A stretch of 64,000 nucleotides of DNA from Thiosymbion sp942492625 (GCA_942492625.1 CALOFM010000048.1:1-64000), one strand, 5' to 3'. Positions 6,312-15,572 are shown, counted from the stretch's first letter. The notes: generated by a model not told the origin, from the letters alone. Numbers and translations are program-made.

Positions 6312-7823
6312 GTAACTATTCAGCTACGCCAGCCGCGGCATCGGTGGGTTAGTCTGGAATGTCAGGACGAGGGAGTCGAAGATGTTGGCGGATTGTTTGC
6401 GCAGGGTCGAGAGATAGGATCGGATGATCGCGAACGCTTCCACGCCGGCTTCGGAGCGGAAGCAGCCGGAGACCTTTTGTTTTAGCTTCGGCATGCGGAT
6501 GTCGCGTTCGGCGAGATTGTTGTCGAAGGGAACGCGCAGATCGGTGATGAAGCGCAGGACTTCGTTGCGATGTTCGCGCAGGCGCACGAGGAGGTTGTAG
6601 GCAGGGGACTGCTTGACGCGCCCGCGGGTGCCGGGGCGGCGGGGACGGCGAGGATTGCGCGCTTCGGCTGCAGTGATGATGGTGTCGTAGCGGGTCTGCA
6701 GGCGCTCGACCTCGGCGGCGGGCAGTGCCGCGAGGCCCTGCGTGCGGGCTTCGCAGGCAAGGACATTGGCCTCGCACAACAGCGTGATCATCTCCCCCGC
6801 CCAGGTCTGGCTCGGGATGGTCTCGGCGATGGCAATCAACTCGCGCAGATGATGGGCGTTGCAGAAAGCATGCAGGCATGTGTAGCGCTGGTAGGCCGAC
6901 CAGTGGTCATGCACGAGCACGCCGAGGAACTGCGCCAACAGGCCGAACGCCTGCAGGGCCTCGACGCCGCGCTTGGCATGCGGGAAGTAGGCCGTCAGCC
7001 ATGCGGTGCTGAGCACGTGCAGCCAGTGCAGCCCGCCGCCCACGCGCATGCCGGTCTCATCGGCATGCGCCACGGGTGCCTCGACGAGCGCACCGCGAAT
7101 GGCCGCCACCGGCGCCTCCAGGCGCATGGCCGCTACCGTCACGGCGCGATGGATGCTGCCCGGGGAGATGGCAATGTTGGCCAACTCATTGAGCGCCTCG
7201 GCGGTGCGCTGGTAAGGCAGCAACTGGTATTGGGTCATGTACACCGCAAACGCCGATACACCCGCGCCGTACTGCACCGGTGCCTTCATTTCCTCAGGAA
7301 AGGCGCTGCGTTGCACGCGTCCGCAGGCACAGGTGCCACCAACGATGCGGTACTCGGTAATCTCCCGGCGGATGACCAGCTCGACGACCTGGCGACGTTC
7401 TGGCAGAACCTCGGCGGCGATCTCAGCACGGCAACGTCCGCAATCGCACGTGCCCGCCAGCGGAACGATGACGCGCTGGTCGGGCTCATCGACCAAGGCA
7501 CGGGTGACGCCGCGTCGACCCTTCTGCCCTCCCGGCTTGCGCCCGCTCGGCTTGCGCTGCGAGCGCGGCGGCGGCTTCTTGAATGGCGGATCCGAGGAGG
7601 GCGGCTTGCTGGAGTTATGGCTGTCCTTGGCCAAGCGCGCTTCCAACTCTTGGATCCGCTCGCGCAATTGCTCGATGATGGAGGCCTGCTCGCCCACCAG
7701 CACACGGAGCTGTTCAAGCTCGGTGTTGGATGCACCTACACAGTCGGTTGGGGCGCGTTCCTCAGGCATGGCATAAAGTTACGCCCATAGCCTACTGTTT
7801 GGCAGGGGTTCCTTAATAGTTAC
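6312..7823 (-). mobile_element. IS66-family insertion sequence, single-ORF (ISBst12-like) type
   Basis: Terminal inverted repeats start GTAACTATT at both ends (6312-6320 and, inverted, 7815-7823) and continue with partial identity (…CAG / …AAG). The 1.5-kb element holds only the transposase, without the tnpA/tnpB accessory genes, as in the ISBst12 branch of IS66. The expected 8-bp target duplication is absent (flanks GATTCGCT and GAAATAGA), so one end has probably been rearranged after insertion. Confidence 0.8.
6324..7769 (-). CDS. IS66-family transposase
   Basis: The intact 481-residue protein has an N-terminal coiled coil (about 15-50: LEQLRVLVGEQASIIEQLRE...), a basic proline-rich linker, a zinc-binding CDCGRC...CACG segment (about 110-155), and a DDE_Tnp_IS66 catalytic core. 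The likely acidic triad is seen in HADETGMRV, VHDHW and NNLAERDIRM. Length fits the family. It starts at ATG 7767-7769 just inside the right inverted repeat and stops three codons inside the left one. No frameshift, so it may be active. Its insertion destroyed the GNAT cassette. Confidence 0.93.
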   Translation of the reverse strand: MPEERAPTDCVGASNTELEQLRVLVGEQASIIEQLRERIQELEARLAKDSHNSSKPPSSDPPFKKPPPRSQRKPSGRKPGGQKGRRGVTRALVDEPDQRVIVPLAGTCDCGRCRAEIAAEVLPERRQVVELVIRREITEYRIVGGTCACGRVQRSAFPEEMKAPVQYGAGVSAFAVYMTQYQLLPYQRTAEALNELANIAISPGSIHRAVTVAAMRLEAPVAAIRGALVEAPVAHADETGMRVGGGLHWLHVLSTAWLTAYFPHAKRGVEALQAFGLLAQFLGVLVHDHWSAYQRYTCLHAFCNAHHLRELIAIAETIPSQTWAGEMITLLCEANVLACEARTQGLAALPAAEVERLQTRYDTIITAAEARNPRRPRRPGTRGRVKQSPAYNLLVRLREHRNEVLRFITDLRVPFDNNLAERDIRMPKLKQKVSGCFRSEAGVEAFAIIRSYLSTLRKQSANIFDSLVLTFQTNPPMPRLA

Positions 7824-8398
7824 GAAATAGAAATACAGCCCATTTTTGACGGGAGTGAATGCAAGAAGCTGATTTACACGAGAAAAGAAATCCATGATCG
7901 CGGATGAATCCTAACTTCGAAATCAATGTCCACCGATGGCGACGTCTTTGCTTGCCTGCACCAACTATAGTTGGGCGGCCTATGCGTCAGCATAAGCACG
8001 CCGTACCGGGCGCAGCGCAACATGGATTACCCCTGGCGTCAAGGGGTTGAATCAACTTCGCATCTCGAAGAAAAGGAAACATAGACGGCTATCTGGCCAC
8101 CTATGCACACTCCTCTAGCGCAATCGCCGCATAGACGCTTGAAGTTGCGTTTGCAGAAGCAGCGTGAGTCGTTTCCTTGGCAACGGGATCGCGATATGAG
8201 CACATGCCATTGACACATCAGAAGGCTGCATGAGAAAGCGCGCCTTCCGCTGCAGGCGTCCGCTTACCGATCTTTTGCGTTCCTCATTTAGGATTGAGCG
8301 TGTGCCTGCTCCTGGCCGACTGCTGCCGGTCGGGTAGGGCCTCGCCTCAAACATCCGTCGCTTTTTCGCTGGCGGGGATGGTATGTCCAAGGAAACAA
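7824..8398. other. gene-poor interval right of IS66
   Basis: I find no convincing gene. A 14-bp perfect palindrome, CCAACTATAGTTGG, lies at 7971-7984. A 122-residue minus-strand frame (8115-8483) overlaps the next gene and has no protein-like features. Neither the missing 5' part of the GNAT cassette nor the missing 3' part of intI is recognisable here. Confidence 0.4.
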
Positions 8399-8821
8399 TC
8401 AGCACAGAGACAACCGCGGGTACTCCTGCGCCATCTTTTCCCAAAAACCTCCACTCCAGTTTAAGAGCACTGCTAAGAACCAATCTTCGGGAGTCGCATT
8501 GACCACGGCATCGACGATCTTCCGTCCGCTACCATTGGTAGCTGAGGTGAGCGCGTAGAACTGCACAATCTCCTTCGGTACATCGATCAGCAACTCGACG
8601 CCCACGATATTCTCTTCTCCGACGATTACCACAGGGTTCTTTTTACCGTCGTCGGAGAGGACGTTGGAAGCGGCAATCCGCTCCCGAAAGATCTTGATGT
8701 ATCGGAGATCTGGAACACGTGCAAGGCTTGTTGCCAGACTCTGGAAGACCGGCGGGATATTCCTGACTGAGTGCGCCTTCCGCACGCGCTCGCCATCGAG
8801 GAAATCGTACTTGGCCATCAT
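8399..8821 (-). CDS. probable GNAT-fold protein (140 aa)
   Basis: ATG 8819-8821 is preceded by a strong AAGGAGG. The N-terminal half (MMAKYDFLDGERVRKAHSVR...) is unlike anything I recognise. The C-terminal half has the pattern of a minimal GNAT domain: a beta strand VELLIDVPKEIVQFYALTSA, a glycine-containing turn and helix NGSGRKIVDAVVNATPEDW, then a strand and LNWSGGFWEKMAQEYPRL, as seen in short uncharacterised acetyltransferase-like proteins. Catalytic capacity is uncertain. It is isolated, with no operon partner, between two mobile elements. Confidence 0.5.
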   Translation of the reverse strand: MMAKYDFLDGERVRKAHSVRNIPPVFQSLATSLARVPDLRYIKIFRERIAASNVLSDDGKKNPVVIVGEENIVGVELLIDVPKEIVQFYALTSATNGSGRKIVDAVVNATPEDWFLAVLLNWSGGFWEKMAQEYPRLSLC

Positions 8822-9331
8822 GCCTCCTTGAAGATAATCCAGATTTGTTGTCGCGCATAGGCGCTATCTTCATTGTCTCGCTCGGGAGGCTCAATTGGCG
8901 AGTCCGCCGTGATCTATCGTCGAAAGTCTTAGATTCCGTTCTGGCCGACTGCGGACCGCCAGGCGGGTCTCGACAGTCTGCGACCCCTGAAGAGCCTTTT
9001 GTGGCCGAGAGCTGCGCCTGGAAGCCTCGGACAGGACGCCCCTGCCGAACCCGGTAAGACAGTTGTCCGGAGATAACGGGTTACCTGCAGCGTAGTGAAT
9101 CTTACTTCGCTCCCTGGTTTCCGCTTCTCCCCGCTGCTGCAAACTGTGATCTTCGGGGGCCAGGGTTCACAACTAGAACGACGGGACAGACGCGCAACCT
9201 CGATTGAAATCGATTTCAAGCATTGGGAATGCGAGAACGGGGCCGCCACAATCGGCTTTAGCGAGCGCTGCCTTGCAAACCCACGAACGGCGGGGGATCG
9301 TAGTAGCTTGGAATCTGGTTGGGGCGGCACC
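8822..9331. other. gene-poor interval with a 16-bp palindrome
   Basis: No supported gene. TTGAAATCGATTTCAA, a perfect 16-bp palindrome at 9204-9219, lies about 110 bases upstream of the pentapeptide-repeat start and could be an operator, but nothing else supports that. Confidence 0.35.
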
Positions 9332-9553
9332 GTGGCAAACGAGAAGCATGTCGCGCTACTGGAGAGCGGGGTCGAGAATTGGAACAAGTGGCGGGAGGAG
9401 AATCCTGACGAGAAGCCTGACCTGGAGGGGGCGGACCTCGGCGGCGCGAACTTGAAGGACGTGAATCTAGAGGACGCGAACCTAGACGGAGCAAAACTTA
9501 CCAGGTCAATAGGCTTCAGCGCAATATTCAGCCAGGCGACCGGCAAATCCGTT
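9332..9553 (+). pseudogene. pentapeptide-repeat protein gene, 3'-truncated by ISAs1-type element
   Basis: A GTG start (9332-9334) gives VANEKHVALLESGVENWNKW..., the typical short helical lead of pentapeptide-repeat proteins. About five A(D/N)LxG-type repeats follow (ADLGG ANLKD VNLED ANLDG AKLTR). The repeat solenoid, usually far longer, breaks off at about 9540, where the transposase region begins in the opposite direction; the rest of the open frame is antisense to the transposase. The function of the intact protein is unknown. Confidence 0.65.
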
Positions 9554-11421
9554 CTAGCCTCCGAGCGCCGAGGCCCTGGGCTTGGACCGGCGGGAGTTGT
9601 CGGTCATACGCAGATAGTCGAAGACCAGGCGGACGTTGCGGGCAAGGCGTTGAATCGTAGTGGCGACGGTATCACGGGACTTTGATTTGATGACACCGGT
9701 GGCAAAGCGGCGTAGTGCGGTGATGTTTTCCGGGCCATGGCCGGTGCGGATGGTGCAGCGATCCTCGTCCCAGTTCCAGTCGAGGATGTAGTGGCAGCCA
9801 TTCTCGATGGTCCAGTGATTGCGGTTGAAGGCCAGTATGGCAGCGGCATGGGCGGTTTCCAGGGTGTGGCTGGTCATGCCGTAGACGATGTCGGTCGAGG
9901 TCCGAGTGGTTTTTTTGTTGATCGACCGGCGTTCAATGACGAAGACCTGCCCGACACCGGGGAAGTCGAGGTAGTCGTTGAGGCGCGTGCTGATCCAGAT
10001 CGAGCGCTGCTCGATGCGCCCATGGCCGAAGCTCGGCGTCTCGCTGAAGTCGGGCTGGCCGCGGCCCTCGAAGATCAGGCGGATCGCCTCGCGCAGGGTC
10101 GGCTGGTTGTCTTTGACGGTGAAGACGTAGTGGGCGTTGTGCTCGAGCAGGTAGTCGGCGAGCTTGCGTTGGGTCAACAAGGCATCGGCGGTGATGGTCT
10201 TGGCTGCGATGTCGAGGGGTTCGATGGTCGGGATGACCATCCCGATCTCGTTGGTCTGCTTGAGTTCGTCGCTGCCGTCTACGGGCAGGGCGCCGACTTT
10301 TTTTTGGTGTGGCAGGTCCGGCTCTGGTGGCCGACGACACCGAGGATATGGGTCTGGCGACCTTCCTCGTCGATGGCATTGCACATCGTCTTGCCGTCGA
10401 TGGCCAGCCCTTCGTCGAGCACGGCATATCGGGCATTCCAGTGTTGCAAGGCGCGGTCCAACGCGCCGGGATCGACCCGGGTGAGGATCTCGCGGATGAC
10501 GGTGCGACTGGGTACCTCGTAGCGACCGTTGCGGTAGCGGCAGCGAAAGCGCGCCCGTGCCCTCTGGCTGAGGTCCCGGGCCCACAGGCTGATCGCCTTG
10601 TAGCCGCGCAGTCCGCACAGCACCGCACCGGCGGCGATGCCCAGCGCTGCGGGCAGGGGGTGGCGTCGTCCCTGAGCACGGCGCGGGTCGGGGATGTCGG
10701 CAAAGAACTCGGGCAGCGAACCCATGTGCTCGGCGCTCAACATGATTTTCGGGGCTCCGTGACAATACCGGGGGTCGAGAACGGGTCGAGACAGTTCGGC
10801 TTGGGCTTGGGCGTGCAGGGGGCGGACAAAGACCCGCTTGGCCCCGTCCGGGGCGCGGCCGTAGCCCTCACGGGTGCGCCGAAAGCCGCGGGTGTCGCCT
10901 ACGTAGCGCCAGTTGGCGGCCTGGTAGATGGTTCCCTGGAAGCGCTGCGGATCGACGAAGGTCTCCAGCAACAGCAGCGGGTAGCCGAAGCGCGTCCGCC
11001 AGTCCTCGACCAGGCGCCGTTCGCACAAGCCCAACACGCGCGAGGCGAGGTTCGGGTAGTGGTGCTCGGGCAGGATCAGGAACCGGCTGTTGTTGGCCAC
11101 CAAGTGCAGCCGGTCGAACTGGTGGCGAAAACCCCACCCGATCCAGGCATCGCGCGCCGTGCACTTCCAGGCCGCAGCGCAGAAGCACACCAGAGCCAGC
11201 CACTGGCCGCGCCAGGTGGCGACATACCACAGGGTATGCCCGATCTTCGGCAGCGCCCCCAGGTAGTGATGGGCCTGCATCAGCGTCTGGAAACGTGCCT
11301 CGTCGACCGCAGCAACGGGCTGCAGCACGACCTCTCGAAGATTCAAATGCCGGGCCTCGAACAGGGAGTTACGAGAGCCTTTATACCCTGGCCGCAGCGC
11401 GTTGTCCACACCCGCGGGCAA
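9554..11421 (-). CDS. DUF4338 (DruA-like)-ISAs1 family transposase fusion, read through a -1 frameshift site
   Basis: The first frame (11421 to about 10297) encodes a DUF4338 domain (about residues 25-210: LREVVLQPVAAVDEARF, then HHYLGALPKIGHTLWYVATW, LVANNSRFLILPE and RVLGLCERRLVEDW). It continues into the ISAs1-type N-terminal domain (LPEFFADIPDPRRAQGRRH...) and the first catalytic segment (LAIDGKTMCNAID). At an A8 run (10298-10305) with the heptamer A AAA AAG the frame ends soon after. The -1 frame continues seamlessly (VGALPVDGSDELKQTNEIG...ITADALLTQR...VFTVKDNQP...WTIENGCHYILDW) to 9554. The heptamer is the classic -1 slippage signal, so frameshifting may be programmed; simple mutation is the alternative. 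The start is uncertain (TTG 11421 or GTG 11409 region). Terminal inverted repeats not found. DUF4338 is also the DruA domain of the Druantia defence system. Confidence 0.8.
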
Positions 11422-11662
11422 CCCTATGTCCGCACCGCGAAATTCCGGTCAGAACGGTTTCGCCCTGGATTCCCGGCTGAGGAGTCTTGTTCCCAAGGCA
11501 ATCTTGCACTACCGGAAGCACCATGATGCGCAACCGATGACCTCACAGAAATACTTCGGCGACGAGAGGTGGTAGAGAAGCGTACGACAGATAAGAAACG
11601 CGTTCTTGGGGCAACTGGTAGGCTTCAGCTACATACTCAAAGAGACACGCGGGGGGAGCGGC

Positions 11663-12379
11663 TTGCGAGTTGGCGTAGATGGTTGCAAGTACGGATGGTT
11701 CTTCTTCCAGTTCGGGGGCCAGGTGCCGACGTTCGGGGTGATCCCCCGCCTGAGTGTGCTACTAGATTCGTTACCCGATGCCTCTGTTGTCCTGATCGAT
11801 ATCCCCATCGGCCTCCTAGAGGAGGAACGCGGAGTCCGTCTATGCGATGTCGCGGCCAGAAACGTCTTGAAGCCGACGAGGTCATCGAGTGTCTTTCCAG
11901 CACCAGCGCGTCAAGCTATCTACGCTTCGTCATACGAGGAGGCGTCAGCCCTGAACAAACGTGTGCTAGGCAAAAAGCTCCCCAAGCAGAGTTGGGCTAT
12001 CACGCCCAAGATCCGAGAGGTAGACGAGTTACTTGTGAAGTCGTCTCGCGCAAGGTCAATGGTGCGCGAGGCCCATCCCGAGGTTTGCTTCTGGGCTATG
12101 AGCGGCGCTCCGATGCGCTTCTCGAAGAAGACGAGGGAGGGATTCAAGGAACGACTTGAGGTACTTTCTGCGCGATATCCACCAGCCGCCGATGTCGCAG
12201 CCAAGGCTTTCCTTGAGCATGGCGGGTTCGAGGTAGCTCGCGACGATATCCTGGATGCGCTAGTTGCGGCTCTCTGTGCGGAACGGATTGAAGAGTGCCT
12301 GACGCTTCCGGACAAGCCTGAACGTGATCCAAAGGAGTTGCCTATGGAGATGGTTTACCTGCCTCGCCAGGCGCTCTGA
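11663..12379 (+). CDS. DUF429 protein, predicted RNase H-like nuclease
   Basis: The start chosen is TTG 11663-11665, which follows GGGGGGAG and puts the conserved MRVGVDGCKYGWF strand at the N-terminus; a longer frame opens at 11606. DUF429 landmarks are all present: VGVDGCK (first Asp), VVLIDIPIGL, SSVFPAPARQAI, REAHPEVCFWAM and ARDDILDALVAA. The family has an RNase H-like fold with acidic residues in the catalytic positions; its biological role is unknown. About 238 residues, a normal length. It is alone between an ISAs1-type element and the tRNA-Thr region. Confidence 0.82.
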   Translation: MRVGVDGCKYGWFFFQFGGQVPTFGVIPRLSVLLDSLPDASVVLIDIPIGLLEEERGVRLCDVAARNVLKPTRSSSVFPAPARQAIYASSYEEASALNKRVLGKKLPKQSWAITPKIREVDELLVKSSRARSMVREAHPEVCFWAMSGAPMRFSKKTREGFKERLEVLSARYPPAADVAAKAFLEHGGFEVARDDILDALVAALCAERIEECLTLPDKPERDPKELPMEMVYLPRQAL

Positions 12380-12705
12380 ACGGCTACCCGAGCAAGCGTG
12401 CTTGCAAGCGATTGCAGGTTTGAGCTGCGCGGGAAGGCGCGAGATCCAGATAGAGCTAGTGAGGGGCGAAACAGGAAGACCCGGAACGGTACGCAGCCCA
12501 AGTACAACATCCGCTACCAGAGGGCGGGTGGGCCGAACCGAGGTTCGAGGAAGAACCAAGGAAGTAGAGAGTTTGAAACCCGCAAGAGGCACTATGCGCC
12601 CTAGCCCAGACTTCAGGGCACTACCTGAGGCACTACCAACCAAGCACCCGCGAAACTGGCCAAGAAATCAGCGCAGATATTCAGATACCTTATTGTTTTA
12701 TATGA
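12380..12705. other. intergenic interval left of tRNA-Thr
   Basis: No gene supported. The last 50 bases before the tRNA 3' end are AT-rich (ATTGTTTTATATG). No duplicated tRNA 3' fragment that would mark an integration site was found inside the island. Confidence 0.4.
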
Positions 12706-12778
12706 AGCTGGCGGACGGATTCGAACCGACGACCTGCTGATTACAAATCAGCTGCTCTACCAACTGAGCTACGCCAGC
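12706..12778 (-). tRNA. thrT-type tRNA: tRNA-Thr (anticodon UGU)
   Basis: The minus strand folds as a standard cloverleaf: acceptor GCTGGCG/CGCCAGC, D-loop AGCTCAGTTGGTAGAGC, anticodon arm CTGATTTGTAATCAG with anticodon TGT, T-arm with GTTCGAATC. CCA is not encoded (the discriminator T is followed by TCA). It stands alone at the border between the accessory island and the conserved coaX/birA block. In related genomes tRNA genes and tuf lie near this locus; here none follow. Confidence 0.95.
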
Positions 12779-13098
12779 GTTGTATTGGGTGTTGCTCCTT
12801 CCCTGCCTTCGCGGCCTGTTCTCACTCGGCCGTTATCGGCTCCGACCGCCTATCGGCTTGCGCGTCGCCCGGAAAGGTCTTGACGGGTGATTCTATGGGA
12901 ACCCGACAGAGCACACAACGCCTCGCGCCGAGGGAACCCGGGAAGGCCCCCGTGAGCTTGAACAAAAGGCCGCTCGGCATGCCCTTCGCTTTCCGGAAAA
13001 CGCGGACAGGGACAGACTACCTGGCTCGGGCATTGTCGAAAGGAAAGGTGCCGAGCTTGGCGAGACAACGCGCGAGCTTGCTCCACCTTGACTCCGTG
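12779..13098. other. intergenic interval upstream of tRNA-Thr
   Basis: No supported gene in 320 bases; overlapping arginine/proline-rich frames on both strands look like GC-rich noise. It should contain the promoter of the tRNA (minus strand), but I see no clear -35/-10 pair. Confidence 0.35.
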
Positions 13099-13584
13099 CT
13101 ACTCGGCTTCCTTCGGACTCGGCGGCGGGCTGGCGGCGCCTTGGGCAGGCACCGCCGGTCCGTCCATTTCCGGCTCATCTGGATTCAACCCGCCCGAGTC
13201 CTCCTGGGGCAAATCCGTACCAGCTTGGACCTGAACTCCCTCGCGACTCGGTTCCGGTTTCGGGGCTACGACGGGGGCTGATCCCTCCTCAATGGCCTCG
13301 GTAGCCACGGCCTTATCCGCCGCGGTCTGGGCCTCCTCCCCGCCCGGCACGTCTTCACCCGGTGACTTCGAAACCGATTCACCGGACCCCGCTTCAGGAA
13401 CGGCTTCGCGGGAAGCATCGGCTGCTTTGTTCGGCGATTCCGGGACCTCTCCAAGCAGACGCATCTCGTATCTTGCTTCCGGCACCTGGGTAGGCGGCGG
13501 CTCCAGGGACTTCTCGTGCTGATAGCCCCAGATAAACAGGCCGGCATTCAGTAAGAGGAGGACGACGAATATCCAGGGCAGCAT
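13099..13584 (-). CDS. membrane-anchored proline/glutamate-rich periplasmic protein
   Basis: ATG 13582-13584 opens a single N-terminal transmembrane anchor (MLPWIFVVLLLLNAGLFIWG). A long, low-complexity acidic and proline-rich tail of about 140 residues follows. It lies 9 bases downstream of coaX and is probably co-transcribed with it and birA. At this position many gammaproteobacteria encode a SPOR-domain peptidoglycan-binding protein with the same anchor-plus-linker start. Here the C-terminal SPOR fold is missing, so this is either a shortened relative or a linker protein. Function unknown. Confidence 0.7.
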   Translation of the reverse strand: MLPWIFVVLLLLNAGLFIWGYQHEKSLEPPPTQVPEARYEMRLLGEVPESPNKAADASREAVPEAGSGESVSKSPGEDVPGGEEAQTAADKAVATEAIEEGSAPVVAPKPEPSREGVQVQAGTDLPQEDSGGLNPDEPEMDGPAVPAQGAASPPPSPKEAE

Positions 13585-13593
13585 GGGCGGTCC

Positions 13594-14322
13594 TCAAGCG
13601 ATCAGGGCCAGGCCCCGGAGTACCAGATCAGGAGATTGTAAGACTCTCCCATGCATGGCGGAAAGCAAGCGCTGCGCATCGCCGCCGGTGAGTATGAGCA
13701 CGGGGTCAGCGCCGGCCAGATCCGCGAGCCGATGATACAGGCGCTCCGCAAGCGCCGCCGGGGCCTGAATCGAGCCGGCGGCGATGGCGGTACCTGTGTC
13801 CGCCGCCCAAGGCTCGGACAGATCCTGCGGCTCGACCCGCGGGATGTGGGTGCCGGCGAGCAATCCATCGCGCATCATCTCGATGCCGGGCAAAATGAGT
13901 CCTCCCAAGTGCCGCCCGCCGGAAAGGAGCAGATCGAAGGTGACTGCCGTACCCGCGTCGACGACGAGCACCGGACCGTCGCAGGACCGGTGAGCGGCGA
14001 TCAGTGCCAGCCAGCGGTCTACACCGAGCCGCTCCGGCCGCTCATAGGCGACTGAGACGTCGTAAGAAGCGGGCTCGGTGCGGGCGAATCTCGGCTCAAG
14101 CTCCCAATAGGATCTGCAGGCGCGGCGTACGGCGTCGGCCATCTTGTCCCCGGCGACGTTGCTCACGAGAACCCGTTGGGGCGTTCCAAGCTGCTCCCAC
14201 GCGGCATGCAGGTCGATCGGGAGACCGCCATGGTGGCGAACCGTGCGCATCTCCCCCACCGAGTCGGTTTCGCCCCGGGCCCACTTCAGGTTGGTGTTGC
14301 CGATGTCGATGAGGAGGTCCAT
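13594..14322 (-). CDS. coaX: type III pantothenate kinase
   Basis: Phosphorylates pantothenate, the first step of coenzyme A synthesis. The 242-residue protein has the type III (CoaX) signatures: N-terminal phosphate loop MDLLIDIGNTNLKWARG, VDRWLALIAAH, the DAGTAVTFDLL motif (about 120-130), GGLILPGIEMMRDGL and the C-terminal LILTGGDAQRLL. Length matches the family. The start follows directly from the conserved DIGNTN strand. It lies downstream of birA and 9 bases upstream of the anchor-protein gene, the usual birA-coaX arrangement. Type III kinases are not feedback-inhibited by CoA. Confidence 0.96.
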   Translation of the reverse strand: MDLLIDIGNTNLKWARGETDSVGEMRTVRHHGGLPIDLHAAWEQLGTPQRVLVSNVAGDKMADAVRRACRSYWELEPRFARTEPASYDVSVAYERPERLGVDRWLALIAAHRSCDGPVLVVDAGTAVTFDLLLSGGRHLGGLILPGIEMMRDGLLAGTHIPRVEPQDLSEPWAADTGTAIAAGSIQAPAALAERLYHRLADLAGADPVLILTGGDAQRLLSAMHGRVLQSPDLVLRGLALIA

Positions 14323-14450
14323 TGCGCTGAATCTTCAGGGGCTCGGGGGCGCATCATATCACCTAGGGCTCCAGGTCCAGGTGTCGCCTTCGGGTGCCAG
14401 TGTCGCGTTTCGGTCCGCCGTGCCCTTGGACCAAGGCGACCCCTGTCAAA

Positions 14451-15440
14451 TCAGCCGCCTTCCACCGGCCGCAGGCTGACCTCGCCGGCCTGAAAGGTCT
14501 CGATGGTGCCGTCTCTGTCCAGCCGCAGCGCCCCCTGACCGTCGATCCCCGCATGAACACCCAGGATTGCCCGGCCCCCGAGCCGAATCTCGACGAGCTC
14601 GCCGCGGTAGAAATCGAACCGCTCCCACGCCGGAAGAAAGGACCCCAAGCCCCCGCGCTCATAACGCGACATGGCCTCGATCAGTCCTCCCGCCAACCGG
14701 GCCGCAAGCCGGTTGCGCCCATCGAACCAAAAACCGGAAACCGACTCCAGGTCCACCCAGGGCTGGTCGATCCCGACCGCCTGTGCCTCGCCGAGCCGGG
14801 TATTGAGTCCAAGTCCGGCCACGACCAGGCTCGGCCCCTGGGCCTCGCCCGTTACCTCGAGCAAGAGTCCCGCAAGCTTGCGGCGCCGCCAGAGGACGTC
14901 ATTCGGCCACTTCAGGGCGATGTCGGGCACGCCTTCAGCCTCCAGGACACCGGCGACCGTGGCACCGGCGGCCAGGCTCAGACCGCCGAGCTCACCGGGC
15001 CCGAAAGGGAACCGCCACAGAAGGGAGAGATAGATGTTGGTCCCGAACGGGGAGACCCAGGCCCTGCCGTGCCGCCCGCGCCCGGCGCTTTGGCGCTCCG
15101 CGAGACAAAGCGAGCCGGATGGTGCACCGCTTTGGGCCTCGCGCATGAGGTGGCTGTTGGTCGAGTCGATGTCGTCGTAGATCTCCAACCGCCTGATTTG
15201 CCACCGCGCCTCATCCGGCATCTGGCCCAGTATCCGCTCGGAATCGAGCAGTTCCAGCGGCGCACTGAGGCAATAGCCTCGGCCGCGAACGGATCGGACT
15301 TCCAGACCTAATACCTCGCCTGCCTTGTGCACCGCCTTCCAGACGGCGGCCCGGCTGATGCCGAGAAGTTTCGCCAGCGCCCCTCCGGAATGGAGCTCAC
15401 CGTCGGCGAGCTGGCGGATGACCTTGAGGTGGGTGTCCAT
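14451..15440 (-). CDS. birA: bifunctional biotin-[acetyl-CoA carboxylase] ligase / biotin operon repressor
   Basis: An N-terminal winged helix-turn-helix (about residues 5-60: LHSGGALAKLLGISRAAVWK) is followed by the biotin protein ligase catalytic domain with the adenylate-forming GRGRHGRAW loop and KWPNDVLW. The C-terminal SH3-like domain is RGELVEIRLGGRAILG. At 329 residues it is the full-length BirA form, so it can both biotinylate AccB (encoded at 26,449) and repress biotin genes. It starts at ATG 15438-15440, 128 bases upstream of coaX and in the same direction. Confidence 0.96.
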   Translation of the reverse strand: MDTHLKVIRQLADGELHSGGALAKLLGISRAAVWKAVHKAGEVLGLEVRSVRGRGYCLSAPLELLDSERILGQMPDEARWQIRRLEIYDDIDSTNSHLMREAQSGAPSGSLCLAERQSAGRGRHGRAWVSPFGTNIYLSLLWRFPFGPGELGGLSLAAGATVAGVLEAEGVPDIALKWPNDVLWRRRKLAGLLLEVTGEAQGPSLVVAGLGLNTRLGEAQAVGIDQPWVDLESVSGFWFDGRNRLAARLAGGLIEAMSRYERGGLGSFLPAWERFDFYRGELVEIRLGGRAILGVHAGIDGQGALRLDRDGTIETFQAGEVSLRPVEGG

Positions 15441-15551
15441 GGCTAACTGCGATTCAGTCCGCGATTGAACGCCAAAGGACGCAAATGGTTCTTGGGGAAG
15501 TCAACGAAATGTGCGGCCCTTTGTACTGGCCCGTGCCCTTTGCCCGGGCCC

Positions 15552-15572
15552 CGCGAATGTGAAACATTCGCG
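15552..15572. repeat. 8-bp perfect inverted repeat between birA and the M61 peptidase gene
   Basis: CGCGAATG-TGAAA-CATTCGCG forms a hairpin 33 bases beyond the stop of the minus-strand M61 gene. No uridine tract follows on either strand, so it is at best a weak terminator or mRNA-end structure. Confidence 0.5.

Noticed and set aside
6570..7790. A 406-codon plus-strand frame opposite the IS66 transposase
   Set aside because: The minus-strand frame encodes a complete IS66 transposase; the plus frame has no recognisable features.
8115..8483. A 122-residue minus-strand gene after IS66
   Set aside because: It overlaps the better supported 8399-8821 gene in another frame, lacks a ribosome-binding site and looks random.
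8929..9546. A 205-residue minus-strand gene (Ser/Arg/Phe-rich)
   Set aside because: It is the antisense of the pentapeptide repeats; the repetitive composition derives from the plus-strand ADL/ANL codons.
10279..11421. A Druantia-type defence system
   Set aside because: The DUF4338 domain is fused to a transposase and no druB-druE-like genes lie nearby.
12706..12778. tRNA-Thr as attachment site of an integrative element covering 1-12,700
   Set aside because: No repeated tRNA 3' end and no tyrosine integrase next to the tRNA were found; the island may extend beyond the window, so this stays unproven.
12850..13281. Small genes on either strand between tRNA-Thr and the anchor-protein gene
   Set aside because: Arg/Pro/Ser-rich frames without start signals; the plus-strand frame runs antisense into a real gene.
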